From contig NZ_JAHTMR010000007.1 of NCBI RefSeq assembly GCF_019200975.1, positions 199,551 through 263,550 of the forward strand: a DNA stretch of 64,000 bases. Reading direction: 5' to 3'. The notes below the pieces were generated by a model. It saw nothing but the letters and a program-made list of their open reading frames with translations. It was not told where the DNA came from and made no database searches. Within the stretch, counting starts at the first letter, position 1, and every line of letters begins with the position of its first letter. The position numbers and the translations under genes are program-made. This DNA is from Pseudomonas sp. PD9R (lineage in GTDB: Bacteria; Pseudomonadota; Gammaproteobacteria; Pseudomonadales; Pseudomonadaceae). This document shows, piece after piece, positions 10,564 to 19,303 of the stretch.

Positions 10564-12018
10564 TTAGCTCGGTCGATAAACGCGCACATTGGCATGCCCC
10601 TCACTGAGCAAATGGTGGGCATGCAGGCGACTCATCACGCCTTTGTCGCAATACAGCAGGTACTGGCGAGTAGGGTCCAGTTCCTTGAAACGAGCGTTCA
10701 GAGCATAAAACGGCATCGTTTGTACCTCGATACCAGCGAGATCCAGCGGGTCATCCTCGGCGGCATCCGGGTGGCGGATGTCGATCACGATCTGACCGGC
10801 CAGCGCATCGCTGACTTCTTCAATCTGTACGTCCTGGCCCAACTCATCGATCACGCGATCGATCGGCACCAGTTTGGCGTTTTCGAGCGCACGCTCGAGC
10901 ACCGCCATGTCGAATTCTTTCTCTTCGTGTTCCACCCGGTGACGCTTGGCAGCCGTCTTGGGATTCACCGAAATGACCCCGCAATACTCCGGCATATGCT
11001 TGGCGAAGTCGGCGGTGCCGATTTCGTTGGCCAGGTCGATGATGTCCTGCTTGTGGCTGGCGATCAGTGGGCGCAGCACCAGCTTGTCGGTCACGCAGTC
11101 GATCACGGACAGGTTCGGCAGCGTCTGGCTCGAAACCTGCGAGATCGCCTCACCGGTGACCAGCGCTTCGATTTGCAGGCGGTCGGCGATTCGGGACGCA
11201 GCGCGCAACATCATACGCTTCAATACTACGCCCATATGACTGTTATCGACTTTGCCGAGAATTTCTCCCAGCACTTCCTCGAACGGCACACTGACAAATA
11301 ACACGCGTTGGGAGCTGCCGTACTTCTTCCAGATGAAATGCGCGACTTCCATGACGCCCAGTTCGTGGGCCCGCCCGCCGAGATTGAAGAAGCAGAAATG
11401 GGCCATCAGCCCGCGGCGCATGATCTGGTAAGCCGCCACCGTGGAGTCGAAACCGCCCGACATCAACACCAGCGTCTGCTCCAGTGCTCCCAGCGGATAA
11501 CCGCCGATGCCGTTGTGCTGGCTGTGGATCACGAACAACCGTTGGTCGCGAACTTCGATGCGAACTTCGATTTCAGGTTTTTTCAGGTCGATCCCGGCGG
11601 CACCGCACTGGCGGCGCAACTGGCTGCCGACATGTTTTTCGACATCTATCGAGCTAAATGGGTGCTTGCCAGCGCGTTTGCAACGCACGGAGAAAATTTT
11701 GCCAGCCAGCGCATCACCATAGTGATGCTTGCACTTCTCGACGATGTCGTCGAAGTCACCCAGCGGGTACTCGTCGATCTGCAAAAAGTGCGCGACGCCC
11801 GGCATGCAGCTCAGGCGCTCGCCCATCTCTTTCAGGGCCTTGGGATCGCTGATGCGGGTTTCCAGCTCGAGGTTGTCCCACACGCCGTTCACCACCACAG
11901 CCGGGTCCAGATCGCGGAGCACGGCACGGATGTTCTTGGCCAATTGGCGGATGAAACGCATCCGTACCGGGCGGCTCTTAATGGTGATCTCGGGGAAGAC
12001 TTTTACGATTAATTTCAT
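10564..12018 (-). CDS. thiI: tRNA 4-thiouridine synthase / thiamine sulfur carrier enzyme ThiI
   Basis: 484 residues from the ATG at 12018 ([15 protein letters not shown]); an upstream in-frame extension to 12081 has no family support. Order: ferredoxin-like/THUMP region (to about 170), PP-loop adenylation site [13 protein letters not shown] (about 180-190), C-terminal rhodanese domain with the persulfide cysteine in YCDKGVMSR near the end. ThiI makes 4-thiouridine at tRNA position 8 and in many bacteria delivers sulfur to ThiS. Presence of the rhodanese domain means it is the long, E. coli-like form. It reads away from glnA, leaving a 330-base divergent regulatory gap. Confidence 0.96.
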   Translation of the reverse strand: MKLIVKVFPEITIKSRPVRMRFIRQLAKNIRAVLRDLDPAVVVNGVWDNLELETRISDPKALKEMGERLSCMPGVAHFLQIDEYPLGDFDDIVEKCKHHYGDALAGKIFSVRCKRAGKHPFSSIDVEKHVGSQLRRQCGAAGIDLKKPEIEVRIEVRDQRLFVIHSQHNGIGGYPLGALEQTLVLMSGGFDSTVAAYQIMRRGLMAHFCFFNLGGRAHELGVMEVAHFIWKKYGSSQRVLFVSVPFEEVLGEILGKVDNSHMGVVLKRMMLRAASRIADRLQIEALVTGEAISQVSSQTLPNLSVIDCVTDKLVLRPLIASHKQDIIDLANEIGTADFAKHMPEYCGVISVNPKTAAKRHRVEHEEKEFDMAVLERALENAKLVPIDRVIDELGQDVQIEEVSDALAGQIVIDIRHPDAAEDDPLDLAGIEVQTMPFYALNARFKELDPTRQYLLYCDKGVMSRLHAHHLLSEGHANVRVYRPS

Positions 12019-12114
12019 GGAAACAGCGCGCGCGAGGCCTGCCGAAAAAGGGGGGCGCGGATTATAGCGGAAATTGCTCAAGGTTTAACCAGTTAATGTA
12101 CAGAAGGTTTTACG

Positions 12115-12131
12115 CGCACCAAAACGGGTCA
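12115..12131. promoter_or_regulatory. Candidate NtrC binding site upstream of glnA
   Basis: CGCACC-AAAAC-GGGTCA fits the NtrC consensus TGCACC-N5-GGTGCA in 9 of 12 positions with correct spacing. It lies about 130-145 bases before the predicted glnA start point, a normal enhancer distance for a sigma-54 promoter. The rest of the 330-base thiI-glnA gap holds the promoter below and AT-rich sequence without a gene. Confidence 0.5.
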
Positions 12132-12234
12132 CTTTACGATTTTAACGCCACATAAAGGGGCGATAATTTCTTCTTTAAGGGGCGTTCCGCCTCTATAAGC
12201 GTGAATTTGGGGCAAAAAACCCATGGTGGGGCAC

Positions 12235-12250
12235 TGGCATGCAATTTGCT
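12235..12250 (+). promoter_or_regulatory. Sigma-54 promoter of glnA
   Basis: TGGCAT-GCAAT-TTGCT matches the RpoN consensus TGGCAC-N5-TTGCA, with GG and GC at the required -24/-12 spacing. Predicted transcription start is near 12261, giving an untranslated leader of about 88 bases. This fits the known NtrC/RpoN control of glnA. Confidence 0.85.
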
Positions 12251-12348
12251 CCCTTGTGAGGCAGGTTGCCTTGGCAGAGTATTCGCGCCGGCATCACCCA
12301 CATTCTAAGGGCATCCACTACTAAGCCCGAAGCCACCCGGAGGACACT

Positions 12349-13755
12349 ATGTCGAAGTCGGTTCAACTCATCAAAGATCATGACGTCAAATGGATTGATC
12401 TGCGCTTCACGGACACCAAAGGCACTCAGCACCACGTGACCATGCCGGCTCGCGACGCGCTGGATGACGCTTTCTTCGAAGAAGGCAAAATGTTCGACGG
12501 TTCCTCCATCGCTGGCTGGAAAGGCATCGAAGCTTCCGACATGATCCTGATGCCGGACGACTCCACTGCAGTTCTCGACCCGTTCACCGAAGAGCCGACC
12601 CTGATCATCGTTTGTGACGTGATCGAGCCTTCGACCATGCAAGGCTACGATCGTGACCCACGTGCGATCGCCAAGCGTGCCGAGGAATACCTGAAGTCGA
12701 CCGGTATCGGCGACACCGTATTTGTTGGTCCAGAGCCTGAGTTCTTCATCTTCGATCAAGTGAAGTTCAAGTCCGACATTTCCGGTTCCATGTTCAAAAT
12801 CTTCTCGGACCAAGGTTCGTGGATGTCCGACCAGGACGTGGAAGGCGGCAACCATGGCCACCGTCCAGGCGTCAAAGGCGGCTACTTCCCGGTTCCGCCG
12901 TTCGACCACGACCACGAAATCCGTACCTCCATGTGCAACGCCATGGAAGAAATGGGCCTGGTCATCGAAGTTCACCACCACGAAGTGGCGACTGCCGGCC
13001 AGAACGAAATCGGTGTGAAGTTCAACACCCTGGTTGCCAAAGCTGACGAAGTTCAGACCTTGAAGTACTGCGTACACAACGTTGCTGTTGCATACGGCCG
13101 CACCGCGACCTTCATGCCTAAGCCTCTGTACGGCGACAACGGTTCGGGTATGCACGTTCACTTGTCCATCGCCAAAGATGGCAAGAACACCTTCGCAGGC
13201 GAAGGCTATGCCGGCCTGTCCGACACCGCTCTGTACTTCATCGGCGGCATCATCAAGCACGGTAAGGCCCTGAACGGCTTCACCAACCCGTCGACCAACT
13301 CCTACAAGCGTCTGGTCCCAGGTTTCGAAGCACCGGTAATGCTGGCCTACTCGGCTCGTAACCGCTCCGCTTCGATCCGTATTCCTTACGTGTCGAGCCC
13401 ACGCGCTCGCCGTATCGAAGCCCGCTTCCCGGATCCAGCAGCCAACCCGTACCTGGGCTTCGCTGCACTGGTCATGGCTGGCCTGGACGGCATCCAGAAC
13501 AAGATCCACCCTGGCGACGCCGCTGACAAAAACCTGTACGACCTGCCGCCTGAAGAGGCGAAAGAGATCCCACAAGTTTGCGGCAGCCTGAAAGAAGCCC
13601 TGGAAGAGCTGGACAAAGGTCGTGCGTTCCTGACCAAAGGCGGCGTTTTCAGCGACGATTTCATCGACGCTTACATCGCCCTGAAAAGCGAAGAAGAAAT
13701 CAAAGTACGTACCTTCGTACACCCACTGGAATACGAGCTGTACTACAGCTGCTAA
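12349..13755 (+). CDS. glnA: Glutamine synthetase type I (GSI-beta)
   Basis: 468 residues, the normal GlnA length. The enzyme condenses glutamate and ammonium with ATP and forms a cytosolic dodecamer. Seen: beta-Grasp start, [13 protein letters not shown], metal-binding [29 protein letters not shown] and [10 protein letters not shown], plus the adenylylation site [10 protein letters not shown] with its tyrosine near residue 398. The adenylylation tyrosine means activity is likely tuned by GlnE. Strong GGAGG ribosome site just before the ATG. Nitrogen-controlled via the sigma-54 promoter; the long minus-strand frame over it is a shadow. Confidence 0.98.
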   Translation: MSKSVQLIKDHDVKWIDLRFTDTKGTQHHVTMPARDALDDAFFEEGKMFDGSSIAGWKGIEASDMILMPDDSTAVLDPFTEEPTLIIVCDVIEPSTMQGYDRDPRAIAKRAEEYLKSTGIGDTVFVGPEPEFFIFDQVKFKSDISGSMFKIFSDQGSWMSDQDVEGGNHGHRPGVKGGYFPVPPFDHDHEIRTSMCNAMEEMGLVIEVHHHEVATAGQNEIGVKFNTLVAKADEVQTLKYCVHNVAVAYGRTATFMPKPLYGDNGSGMHVHLSIAKDGKNTFAGEGYAGLSDTALYFIGGIIKHGKALNGFTNPSTNSYKRLVPGFEAPVMLAYSARNRSASIRIPYVSSPRARRIEARFPDPAANPYLGFAALVMAGLDGIQNKIHPGDAADKNLYDLPPEEAKEIPQVCGSLKEALEELDKGRAFLTKGGVFSDDFIDAYIALKSEEEIKVRTFVHPLEYELYYSC

Positions 13756-13784
13756 TCCAGTAGCGCCTGCGCAAGCGGCGTGAC

Positions 13785-13818
13785 AAAAAAGGCCTCCTTT
13801 CGGGAGGTCTTTTTTTTT
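13785..13818 (+). terminator. Rho-independent terminator of glnA
   Basis: GC-rich stem GGCCTCC/GGGAGGTC with a TTTC loop, followed by a run of nine T residues, starting 30 bases after the glnA stop. Confidence 0.92.
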
Positions 13819-13823
13819 GGGCA

Positions 13824-13900
13824 AGATCAAAAGATCGCAGCCTTCGGCAGCTCCTACAGGAGTCAATGTAGGAGCTGCCGAAGGCTGCGATCTTTTGATC
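13824..13900. repeat. REP palindrome pair, copy 3
   Basis: Inverted pair reading GATCAAAAGATCGCAGCC on one side and its exact complement on the other, immediately downstream of the glnA terminator. The arms are almost perfectly complementary over about 30 bases. Confidence 0.92.
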
Positions 13901-13991
13901 CTGCTTTTCTATTCCCAAATGTTAACAACCTGGGCCAATCGACTGCCCTGACCTATGCTGCAACCCAACGCTTTCGTTTCCGGTCGAATTT

Positions 13992-14501
13992 ATGGGTCGC
14001 GGTTTTCTCTTCATCCTTCTGCTGATCGCCCTGCCCGCTGTAGCGCAGATCTACAAATACACCGATGCCGACGGCAATGCCGCCTACAGCGATCAGCCAC
14101 CTGATGGCGTGACCGCCCAACCGGTCGAGCTGCCACCGCTCAACAGCGTCGAACCCCAGGCACCGCCAGCGCCAGCCAGCCGAACCAGCACCAGTGAACG
14201 AGCCACCAGCGCCTACGAGGTACTGGAACTCACCGGCCTGCCGAGCACCGAAGCCCTGCGCGCCAACAACGGCACCTTCACCGTCAACGTGCTGATCAAA
14301 CCGCGCCTGCAAGGCCAGCATCTCTTCAGGCTACTGCTCGATGACCAATCCTACGGCCAGCCAAGCAATGTGACGATCCTGCAACTGGTCAGCATCGACC
14401 GGGGCTTGCACAGCCTCGCCGTGCAAGTGATCGACGGCGATACCGTCGTCCAGCAAAGCCCAACCGTGACCTTTACCGTGCAACGAGTGCACAAGCCTTG
14501 A
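13992..14501 (+). CDS. DUF4124 domain-containing exported protein (first of pair)
   Basis: 169 residues with a short signal peptide (FLFILLLIALPAVAQ) followed at once by the DUF4124 signature IYKYTDADGNAAYSDQPPDG, a proline-rich linker and a C-terminal beta-rich domain with a FTVNVLIKPRLQGQHLF segment. It is probably periplasmic. No enzymatic motif. It overlaps the next gene by 4 bases and resembles it along its full length, so the two look like a tandem duplication between glnA and ntrB. Function unknown. Confidence 0.8.
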   Translation: MGRGFLFILLLIALPAVAQIYKYTDADGNAAYSDQPPDGVTAQPVELPPLNSVEPQAPPAPASRTSTSERATSAYEVLELTGLPSTEALRANNGTFTVNVLIKPRLQGQHLFRLLLDDQSYGQPSNVTILQLVSIDRGLHSLAVQVIDGDTVVQQSPTVTFTVQRVHKP

Positions 14502-15112
14502 AGGTCTGGCTGTTGATCGCCAGCCTGTTGGCGCTGCCAGTGTCGGCGGAGGTCTTCACCTATGTCGATGCTCAGGGCAATCGGGTGTTCACCGACCAGC
14601 CCAAACCCGGTAACGCCAAGCGTGTGCCGCTGGCGACCGGCAATCGGATGTCGGCCCCGGCTACAGCCCCGGTTATCGCCACGCAAAACAACGAGGGAAC
14701 ACCGCCGTTTCACTACGACATGCTGCGCATCCTGGTGCCGGAGCCTGACACCACTGTGCGCAGCACCGCCGGCGAAATTATCGTTAGCGTCACCAACGAG
14801 CCGGGTTTGCAACGCGGCCATCGCTACCGCTTGCTACTCGACGGCCAACCCACCGCCGAGCCCGGCCTGAGCCCGGTATTCCCACTGACGAACATCGACC
14901 GCGGCACCCATCAATTGTCCGTAGAGATCCTCGACGAACAAGGCCAAATCGTCGAGCGCACTGCCAATCAGCCATTCCATATGCAGCGCATGTCGCTCGC
15001 TCAGAAACGCAAGGTCAAACCCTGCACCCTCGACGACTACGGGCAACGCCCGGAATGCCCTCTCGCTGACAAACCCGCCGAAGAAAAAAATCCGTTCCTG
15101 CGCTTTTTCTAA
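14498..15112 (+). CDS. DUF4124 domain-containing exported protein (second of pair)
   Basis: 204 residues starting from a TTG at 14498 that overlaps the preceding stop (TTGA), typical of translational coupling. Signal peptide WLLIASLLALPVSA, then the DUF4124 motif EVFTYVDAQGNRVFTDQPKPG, a linker, a beta-sandwich-like middle and a C-terminal tail with two cysteines (PCTLDDYGQRPECPLADKP) that could form a disulfide. It is a paralogue of the upstream gene. Function unknown; membrane or envelope role is inferred from the signal peptide. Confidence 0.8.
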   Translation: MKVWLLIASLLALPVSAEVFTYVDAQGNRVFTDQPKPGNAKRVPLATGNRMSAPATAPVIATQNNEGTPPFHYDMLRILVPEPDTTVRSTAGEIIVSVTNEPGLQRGHRYRLLLDGQPTAEPGLSPVFPLTNIDRGTHQLSVEILDEQGQIVERTANQPFHMQRMSLAQKRKVKPCTLDDYGQRPECPLADKPAEEKNPFLRFF

Positions 15113-15127
15113 CCTCGTTCAGGTTTG

Positions 15128-15144
15128 CGCACTATATTGGTGCG
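15128..15144. promoter_or_regulatory. NtrC operator in front of ntrBC
   Basis: CGCACT-ATATT-GGTGCG is a near-perfect palindrome matching the NtrC consensus TGCACC-N5-GGTGCA; a further half-site TTGCACCA follows at 15150-15157. It lies about 200 bases before ntrB in a 230-base gap with no other feature. No sigma-54 promoter is seen nearby, which fits NtrC repressing a sigma-70 promoter of its own operon, as known from the enteric glnL promoter. Confidence 0.7.
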
Positions 15145-15342
15145 ATTGGTTGCACCACTCTCCCTTTGCAGCCCATTTTGGTTCGAAAGTACCCGCGATA
15201 GCGCCAAGGACGCCACGCAAGCGAGCGTCAAACAGCCGTTTCAGGCGCTAAACGCTTCTTTTCGGAGCCTTGGTTTGGTTTTTGCATTTTCCCCGCAACA
15301 ACGCTTGTTTCTTGCGCACGCTCCGCTCCAAAAGAGGTCCTG

Positions 15343-16428
15343 ATGACCATTAGCGACGCACTACACCGCTTGCTACTCGACAACCTGACCACCGCTACCA
15401 TTCTGCTCGACGCCGAATTGCGCCTTGAGTACATGAACCCGGCGGCGGAAATGCTCCTGGCCATCAGCGGTCAGCGCAGCCATGGGCAGTTCATCAGCGA
15501 ACTGTTCACCGAATCCACCGAGGCGCTGAATTCCTTGCGCCAGGCGGTACAGCAGGCGCATCCGTTCACCAAGCGCGAAGCGATGCTCACCGCCCTTACC
15601 GGCCAGACCCTGACGGTCGATTACGCAGTCACGCCGATCCTCGCCAATGGCGACACCATGCTGCTGCTTGAAGTCCATCCCCGTGACCGCTTGTTGCGGA
15701 TCACCAAGGAAGAAGCTCAGCTGTCCAAGCAGGAAACCAGCAAGATGCTGGTACGCGGCCTGGCTCACGAAATCAAGAACCCCCTCGGCGGGATTCGTGG
15801 TGCCGCGCAGTTGCTGGCCCGCGAGCTGCCGGAAGAGAGCCTGCGCGACTACACCAACGTAATCATTGAAGAGGCCGATCGCCTGCGCAATCTGGTGGAT
15901 CGCATGCTCGGCTCCAACAAACTGCCGTCGCTGGCCATGTGCAACGTTCATGAAGTGCTGGAACGTGTCTGTCACCTGGTCGAAGCCGAAAGCCAAGGCT
16001 GCATCACCTTGGTGCGCGACTATGACCCAAGCATTCCCGATGTCCTGATCGACCGTGAGCAAATGATTCAGGCGGTCCTGAACATCGTGCGCAATGCGAT
16101 GCAGGCCATCAGCAGCCAGAACGAGTTGCGCCTGGGCCGCATCAGCCTGCGCACCCGCGCCATGCGCCAGTTCACCATCGGCCATGTGCGCCATCGCCTG
16201 GTGACCAAGATCGAAATCATCGACAACGGTCCCGGCATTCCTGCGGAACTTCAGGAAACCATCTTCTTTCCCATGGTCAGCGGGCGTCCGGACGGTACCG
16301 GGCTCGGCCTGGCCATCACCCAGAACATCATCAGCCAGCACCAGGGCCTGATCGAATGTGACAGCCACCCAGGCCACACCACTTTCTCGATCTTTCTGCC
16401 ACTGGAACAAGGAGCCACATCGACATGA
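15343..16428 (+). CDS. ntrB: Nitrogen regulation sensor histidine kinase NtrB
   Basis: 361 residues, soluble, no membrane segment. N-terminal PAS domain (about 10-120), HisKA domain with the phospho-acceptor histidine in RGLAHEIKNPLGGIRG (about residue 145), and ATPase domain with IVRNAMQAI (N box), DNGPGIP and GTGLGLAI. NtrB phosphorylates NtrC when nitrogen is low and acts as a phosphatase when P-II (GlnB/GlnK) binds. It overlaps ntrC by 4 bases (ATGA), so the pair is coupled. Start chosen at the ATG preceded by GAGG (15330s). Confidence 0.96.
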   Translation: MTISDALHRLLLDNLTTATILLDAELRLEYMNPAAEMLLAISGQRSHGQFISELFTESTEALNSLRQAVQQAHPFTKREAMLTALTGQTLTVDYAVTPILANGDTMLLLEVHPRDRLLRITKEEAQLSKQETSKMLVRGLAHEIKNPLGGIRGAAQLLARELPEESLRDYTNVIIEEADRLRNLVDRMLGSNKLPSLAMCNVHEVLERVCHLVEAESQGCITLVRDYDPSIPDVLIDREQMIQAVLNIVRNAMQAISSQNELRLGRISLRTRAMRQFTIGHVRHRLVTKIEIIDNGPGIPAELQETIFFPMVSGRPDGTGLGLAITQNIISQHQGLIECDSHPGHTTFSIFLPLEQGATST

Positions 16429-17861
16429 GCCGTAGTGAAACCGTGTGGATCGTCGATGACGACCGTTCTATCCGTTGGGTCCTGGAAAAAGCCTTGCAGC
16501 AAGAGGGCATGACGACGCAAAGCTTCGACAGCGCCGATGGCGTGATGAGCCGTCTGGCGCGCCAGCAGCCTGACGTGATCATCTCCGACATCCGCATGCC
16601 TGGTGCCAGCGGCCTGGACCTTCTGGCGCGGATTCGCGAACAGCACCCACGGCTGCCGGTGATCATCATGACCGCGCACTCCGACCTGGACAGCGCTGTC
16701 GCGTCCTATCAGGGCGGCGCATTTGAATACCTGCCCAAGCCGTTCGATGTCGATGAGGCAGTTTCCCTGGTCAAGCGCGCCAACCAGCACGCCCAGGAAC
16801 AACAAGGCATGGAAGTCCCGGTCGCCTTGACCCGTACCCCGGAAATCATCGGCGAAGCGCCGGCGATGCAGGAAGTGTTTCGCGCCATCGGGCGCTTGAG
16901 CCACTCCAACATCACCGTGCTGATCAACGGCGAGTCGGGCACCGGTAAAGAATTGGTGGCCCACGCCCTGCACCGTCACAGCCCGCGCGCGGCTTCGCCG
17001 TTCATCGCCCTGAACATGGCGGCAATTCCGAAAGACCTGATGGAATCCGAACTGTTCGGCCATGAGAAGGGCGCGTTCACCGGCGCGGCCAACCTGCGAC
17101 GCGGACGTTTCGAACAGGCCGATGGCGGCACGTTGTTCCTCGATGAAATCGGCGATATGCCGGCCGACACCCAAACCCGCTTACTGCGTGTACTGGCCGA
17201 TGGCGAGTTCTATCGCGTTGGCGGTCATGTGCCGGTGAAGGTCGACGTACGAATCATCGCCGCGACGCACCAGAATCTGGAAACCCTGGTCCATGCCGGG
17301 AAATTCCGTGAGGACTTGTTCCACCGCCTCAATGTGATCCGCATCCACATCCCGCGCCTGTCGGACCGTCGCGAAGATATTCCGACCCTGGCCAAGCACT
17401 TCCTCAGTCGCGCCGCGCAGGAACTGGCCGTCGAACCGAAGCTGCTGAAGAGCGAAACCGAGGAGTACCTGAAAAACCTCCCATGGCCCGGCAACGTGCG
17501 TCAGTTGGAGAACACCTGCCGCTGGATCACAGTGATGGCCTCCGGTCGGGAAGTGCACATCGGCGACTTGCCGCCGGAGCTGCTGAGCCTTCCGCAGGAT
17601 TCGGCACCGGTGACCAACTGGGAGCAAGCGTTGCGTCAGTGGGCCGATCAGGCACTGGCACGCGGTCAATCGAGCTTGCTGGACAGCGCGGTGCCGACCT
17701 TCGAGCGGATCATGATCGAGACCGCTCTCAAGCACACCGCCGGCCGCCGCCGCGATGCTGCCGTTTTGCTGGGCTGGGGCCGTAACACCCTGACGCGCAA
17801 GATCAAGGAATTGGGGATGAAGGTTGATGGCGGGGATGATGATGAGGGGGATGAGGGTTAA
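16425..17861 (+). CDS. ntrC: Nitrogen regulation response regulator NtrC
   Basis: 478 residues in three parts. Receiver domain with the acidic pocket VDDD (11-13), phospho-acceptor Asp in ISDIRMPG (about 54) and Lys in LPKPF (about 104). AAA+ sigma-54 activator domain with Walker A GESGTGKE, the sigma-54 contact loop GAFTGA and Walker [13 protein letters not shown]-terminal Fis-type helix-turn-helix with [20 protein letters not shown]. It drives RpoN-dependent genes under nitrogen limitation; the glnA and nrsZ promoters in this window are likely direct targets. Confidence 0.97.
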   Translation: MSRSETVWIVDDDRSIRWVLEKALQQEGMTTQSFDSADGVMSRLARQQPDVIISDIRMPGASGLDLLARIREQHPRLPVIIMTAHSDLDSAVASYQGGAFEYLPKPFDVDEAVSLVKRANQHAQEQQGMEVPVALTRTPEIIGEAPAMQEVFRAIGRLSHSNITVLINGESGTGKELVAHALHRHSPRAASPFIALNMAAIPKDLMESELFGHEKGAFTGAANLRRGRFEQADGGTLFLDEIGDMPADTQTRLLRVLADGEFYRVGGHVPVKVDVRIIAATHQNLETLVHAGKFREDLFHRLNVIRIHIPRLSDRREDIPTLAKHFLSRAAQELAVEPKLLKSETEEYLKNLPWPGNVRQLENTCRWITVMASGREVHIGDLPPELLSLPQDSAPVTNWEQALRQWADQALARGQSSLLDSAVPTFERIMIETALKHTAGRRRDAAVLLGWGRNTLTRKIKELGMKVDGGDDDEGDEG

Positions 17862-17888
17862 GCTGACCTTCAGTATTTAGTCGTCCGC

Positions 17889-17957
17889 GAAAAGATCGCA
17901 GCCTTCGGCAGCTCCTACATTTATCCCTGTAGAAGCTGCCGCAGGCTGCGATCTTTT
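17889..17957. repeat. REP palindrome pair, copy 4
   Basis: Inverted REP pair 27 bases after the ntrC stop. The second arm has drifted (AGAAGCTGCCGCAGG instead of AGGAGCTGCCGAAGG). It ends in a run of seven T residues, so it may double as the ntrC terminator. Confidence 0.88.
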
Positions 17958-17967
17958 TTTGCTAGTC

Positions 17968-17998
17968 GTGCACCGCCGCAATGCACCGTGACCTGCAA
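17968..17998. promoter_or_regulatory. Candidate NtrC enhancer sites upstream of nrsZ
   Basis: TGCACC-GCCGC-AATGCA (17969-17985) fits the NtrC consensus with a perfect left half and correct N5 spacing. The second TGCACC (17982-17987) runs on to a CTGCA at 17992-17996, giving an overlapping second candidate. They lie about 155-185 bases upstream of the predicted nrsZ start, as expected for an enhancer. Confidence 0.55.
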
Positions 17999-18062
17999 TC
18001 GCGCACGGCAACTGATCTGAAATCCCGTCTGCGTTCGCAATCGAACCTCTAACGAAAAAACA

Positions 18063-18089
18063 CGAAAGCCCCGATTTACGGGGCTTTCG
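18063..18089 (-). terminator. Terminator-like hairpin reading on the minus strand
   Basis: Perfect stem CGAAAGCCCC/GGGGCTTTCG with a seven-base loop. On the minus strand it is followed by TGTTTTTTCG, so it has a U-run only for leftward transcription. The nearest leftward gene ends at 18378, on the far side of nrsZ. Confidence 0.6.
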
Positions 18090-18128
18090 GCGTATCAAAG
18101 CGGCTTTTTGTTTCTATTTATTAAAAGC

Positions 18129-18144
18129 TGGCACGCGCCCTGCA
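18129..18144 (+). promoter_or_regulatory. Sigma-54 promoter of nrsZ
   Basis: TGGCAC-GCGCC-CTGCA matches the RpoN consensus almost perfectly, with GG at 18130-18131 and GC at 18142-18143. Predicted start of transcription is near 18155. With the NtrC boxes upstream this is a complete nitrogen-limitation promoter and no coding gene follows it on this strand until trmL. Confidence 0.85.
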
Positions 18145-18154
18145 ATAGTCCTAT

Positions 18155-18379
18155 CAGTGATTCGGTTCACTACCCAGTTTCGGGGACCTTGGTACAGGCA
18201 GGCCGGGGATTCCCCTCTTTACACCGGGCTCACACCGCACAGGCGACGAGCCCTCCCGTTTTGGGGTCCTTGGTACAGGCAGGCCGGGGATTCCTTCTTT
18301 ACACCGGGTTCACGACGCAACGCGCGAACCCTGCCCTTTTGGGAACCTTGGTACAGGCAGGCCGGGGATTCCCTCTTTT
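18155..18379 (+). ncRNA. nrsZ: Nitrogen-regulated small RNA NrsZ
   Basis: About 225 bases with three copies of a core that starts CCTTGGTACAGGCAGGCC and ends GGGGATTCC (18187-18213, 18268-18294, 18346-18372), spaced 81 and 78 bases. Between cores lie hairpins GGGCTC/GAGCCC (18226-18253) and GGGTTC/GAACCC (18306-18331): the C-G to T-A change on both arms is a compensatory pair, which supports RNA structure. The last unit has GGGAA/TTCCC closing the core, followed by TCTTTTA, a plausible terminator. Location behind ntrC and the sigma-54 promoter match NrsZ, described in P. aeruginosa as an NtrBC/RpoN-dependent RNA that promotes rhamnolipid-dependent swarming. Ends are estimated. Confidence 0.8.
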
Positions 18380-18818
18380 ATTGCTCCCGGAGATGGATCT
18401 CCAGCCGCCAGCGGTCATCGACCTCACTGCCGGCCCAGTCGCCCTGCAGCGGCCGGGCCGCCACCACCGTCAGCAACAACCCCCCATCACTCTTGCGTAC
18501 CCGCCAGTTCACCCCTTTGTCGTTGAGCTTGAGTTGGCCTTGCTGCGCCTTGCCCTCGGCCTCAAACAGCAACGCGACACTGCCGTCGACAATCTCGCCG
18601 TGAGTCTTGGGTTCGTTGTTGAACCACACCACCAACCCATCATTCGTTATCTCGACCTGCTGCAATTCAGTGGGGTCTGGCGTGGTCAGGCGACCGATCA
18701 TCATCCCTACCATTACCCCGACGATCGCCAACGACGCTATTACCCGCGGGAATAGTTTCGAACGGTTGTCCACAGGCGGCGTAGAATGCCGCTCATCTTT
18801 ACCTTCGGAGCCGTGCAT
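18378..18818 (-). CDS. Hypothetical protein with one N-terminal membrane helix
   Basis: Up to 146 residues: a basic N-terminus, one membrane helix (about 25-43, VIASLAIVGVMVGMMIG) and a beta-rich soluble part with WRVRKSDGGLLLTVVAARPLQGDW, probably periplasmic. I do not recognise the family. The ATG at 18818 shares the CATG palindrome with the trmL start codon; a GTG about 15 codons in is an alternative start. The stop codon touches the 3' end of nrsZ, so the two transcription units converge. The length and the transmembrane-plus-beta pattern make it a credible gene. Function unknown. Confidence 0.65.
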   Translation of the reverse strand: MHGSEGKDERHSTPPVDNRSKLFPRVIASLAIVGVMVGMMIGRLTTPDPTELQQVEITNDGLVVWFNNEPKTHGEIVDGSVALLFEAEGKAQQGQLKLNDKGVNWRVRKSDGGLLLTVVAARPLQGDWAGSEVDDRWRLEIHLREQ

Positions 18819-19272
18819 GTTTCACGTCATCCTTTTCCAACCAGAAATTCCGCCGAATACCGGCAACGTTATCAGGCTGTGCGCCAACAGTGGCTGCCAC
18901 CTGCATTTGATCGAACCGCTGGGCTTCGAGATGGACGACAAGCGCCTGCGCCGCGCCGGCCTCGACTATCACGAATATGCCACCCTGCAACGCCATGCGG
19001 ACCTCGCCAGCTGCCTGGAAAGCCTTGGTCAGCCACGGGTGTTCGCGTTTACCACCAAGGGCTCACGGCCGTTTCACGATGCCAGCTTCGCCCCAGGCGA
19101 TGCGTTCCTGTTCGGCCCGGAAAGCCGTGGCCTGCCGGCCGAAGTGCTGGATGCCCTGCCGGCCGATCAACGCTTGCGTTTACCGATGCGCGAAGGCTGC
19201 CGCAGCCTGAACCTGTCCAACACCGTGGCCGTCGCGGTGTACGAAGCGTGGCGCCAGAACGACTTCAAGTAA
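18817..19272 (+). CDS. trmL: tRNA (cytidine/uridine-34 2'-O)-methyltransferase TrmL
   Basis: 151 residues from the ATG at 18817, with GGAG six bases upstream; this is the usual TrmL length. It is a SPOUT methyltransferase: PEIPPNTGNVIRLCAN (motif 1), FGPESRGLP (motif 2, part of the SAM-binding knot) and LRLPMREGCRSLNLSNTVAV (motif 3). It methylates the wobble ribose of leucine tRNAs CmAA and cmnm5UmAA as a homodimer. Confidence 0.95.
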   Translation: MFHVILFQPEIPPNTGNVIRLCANSGCHLHLIEPLGFEMDDKRLRRAGLDYHEYATLQRHADLASCLESLGQPRVFAFTTKGSRPFHDASFAPGDAFLFGPESRGLPAEVLDALPADQRLRLPMREGCRSLNLSNTVAVAVYEAWRQNDFK

Positions 19273-19303
19273 CACCGCAATCATTGGCGATACACCGATC
19301 ACC

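Noticed and set aside
12193..13866. 557-codon minus-strand frame
   Set aside because: Antisense of glnA and runs through its promoter and terminator.
15125..15343. 72-codon plus-strand frame before ntrB
   Set aside because: It overlaps the NtrC operator and promoter region, lacks an ATG and ribosome site, and has no recognisable domain.
18175..18380. Possible CRISPR array
   Set aside because: Only three units, about 80 bases apart, the spacers themselves resemble each other and form hairpins, and no cas gene is near. It fits a structured small RNA.
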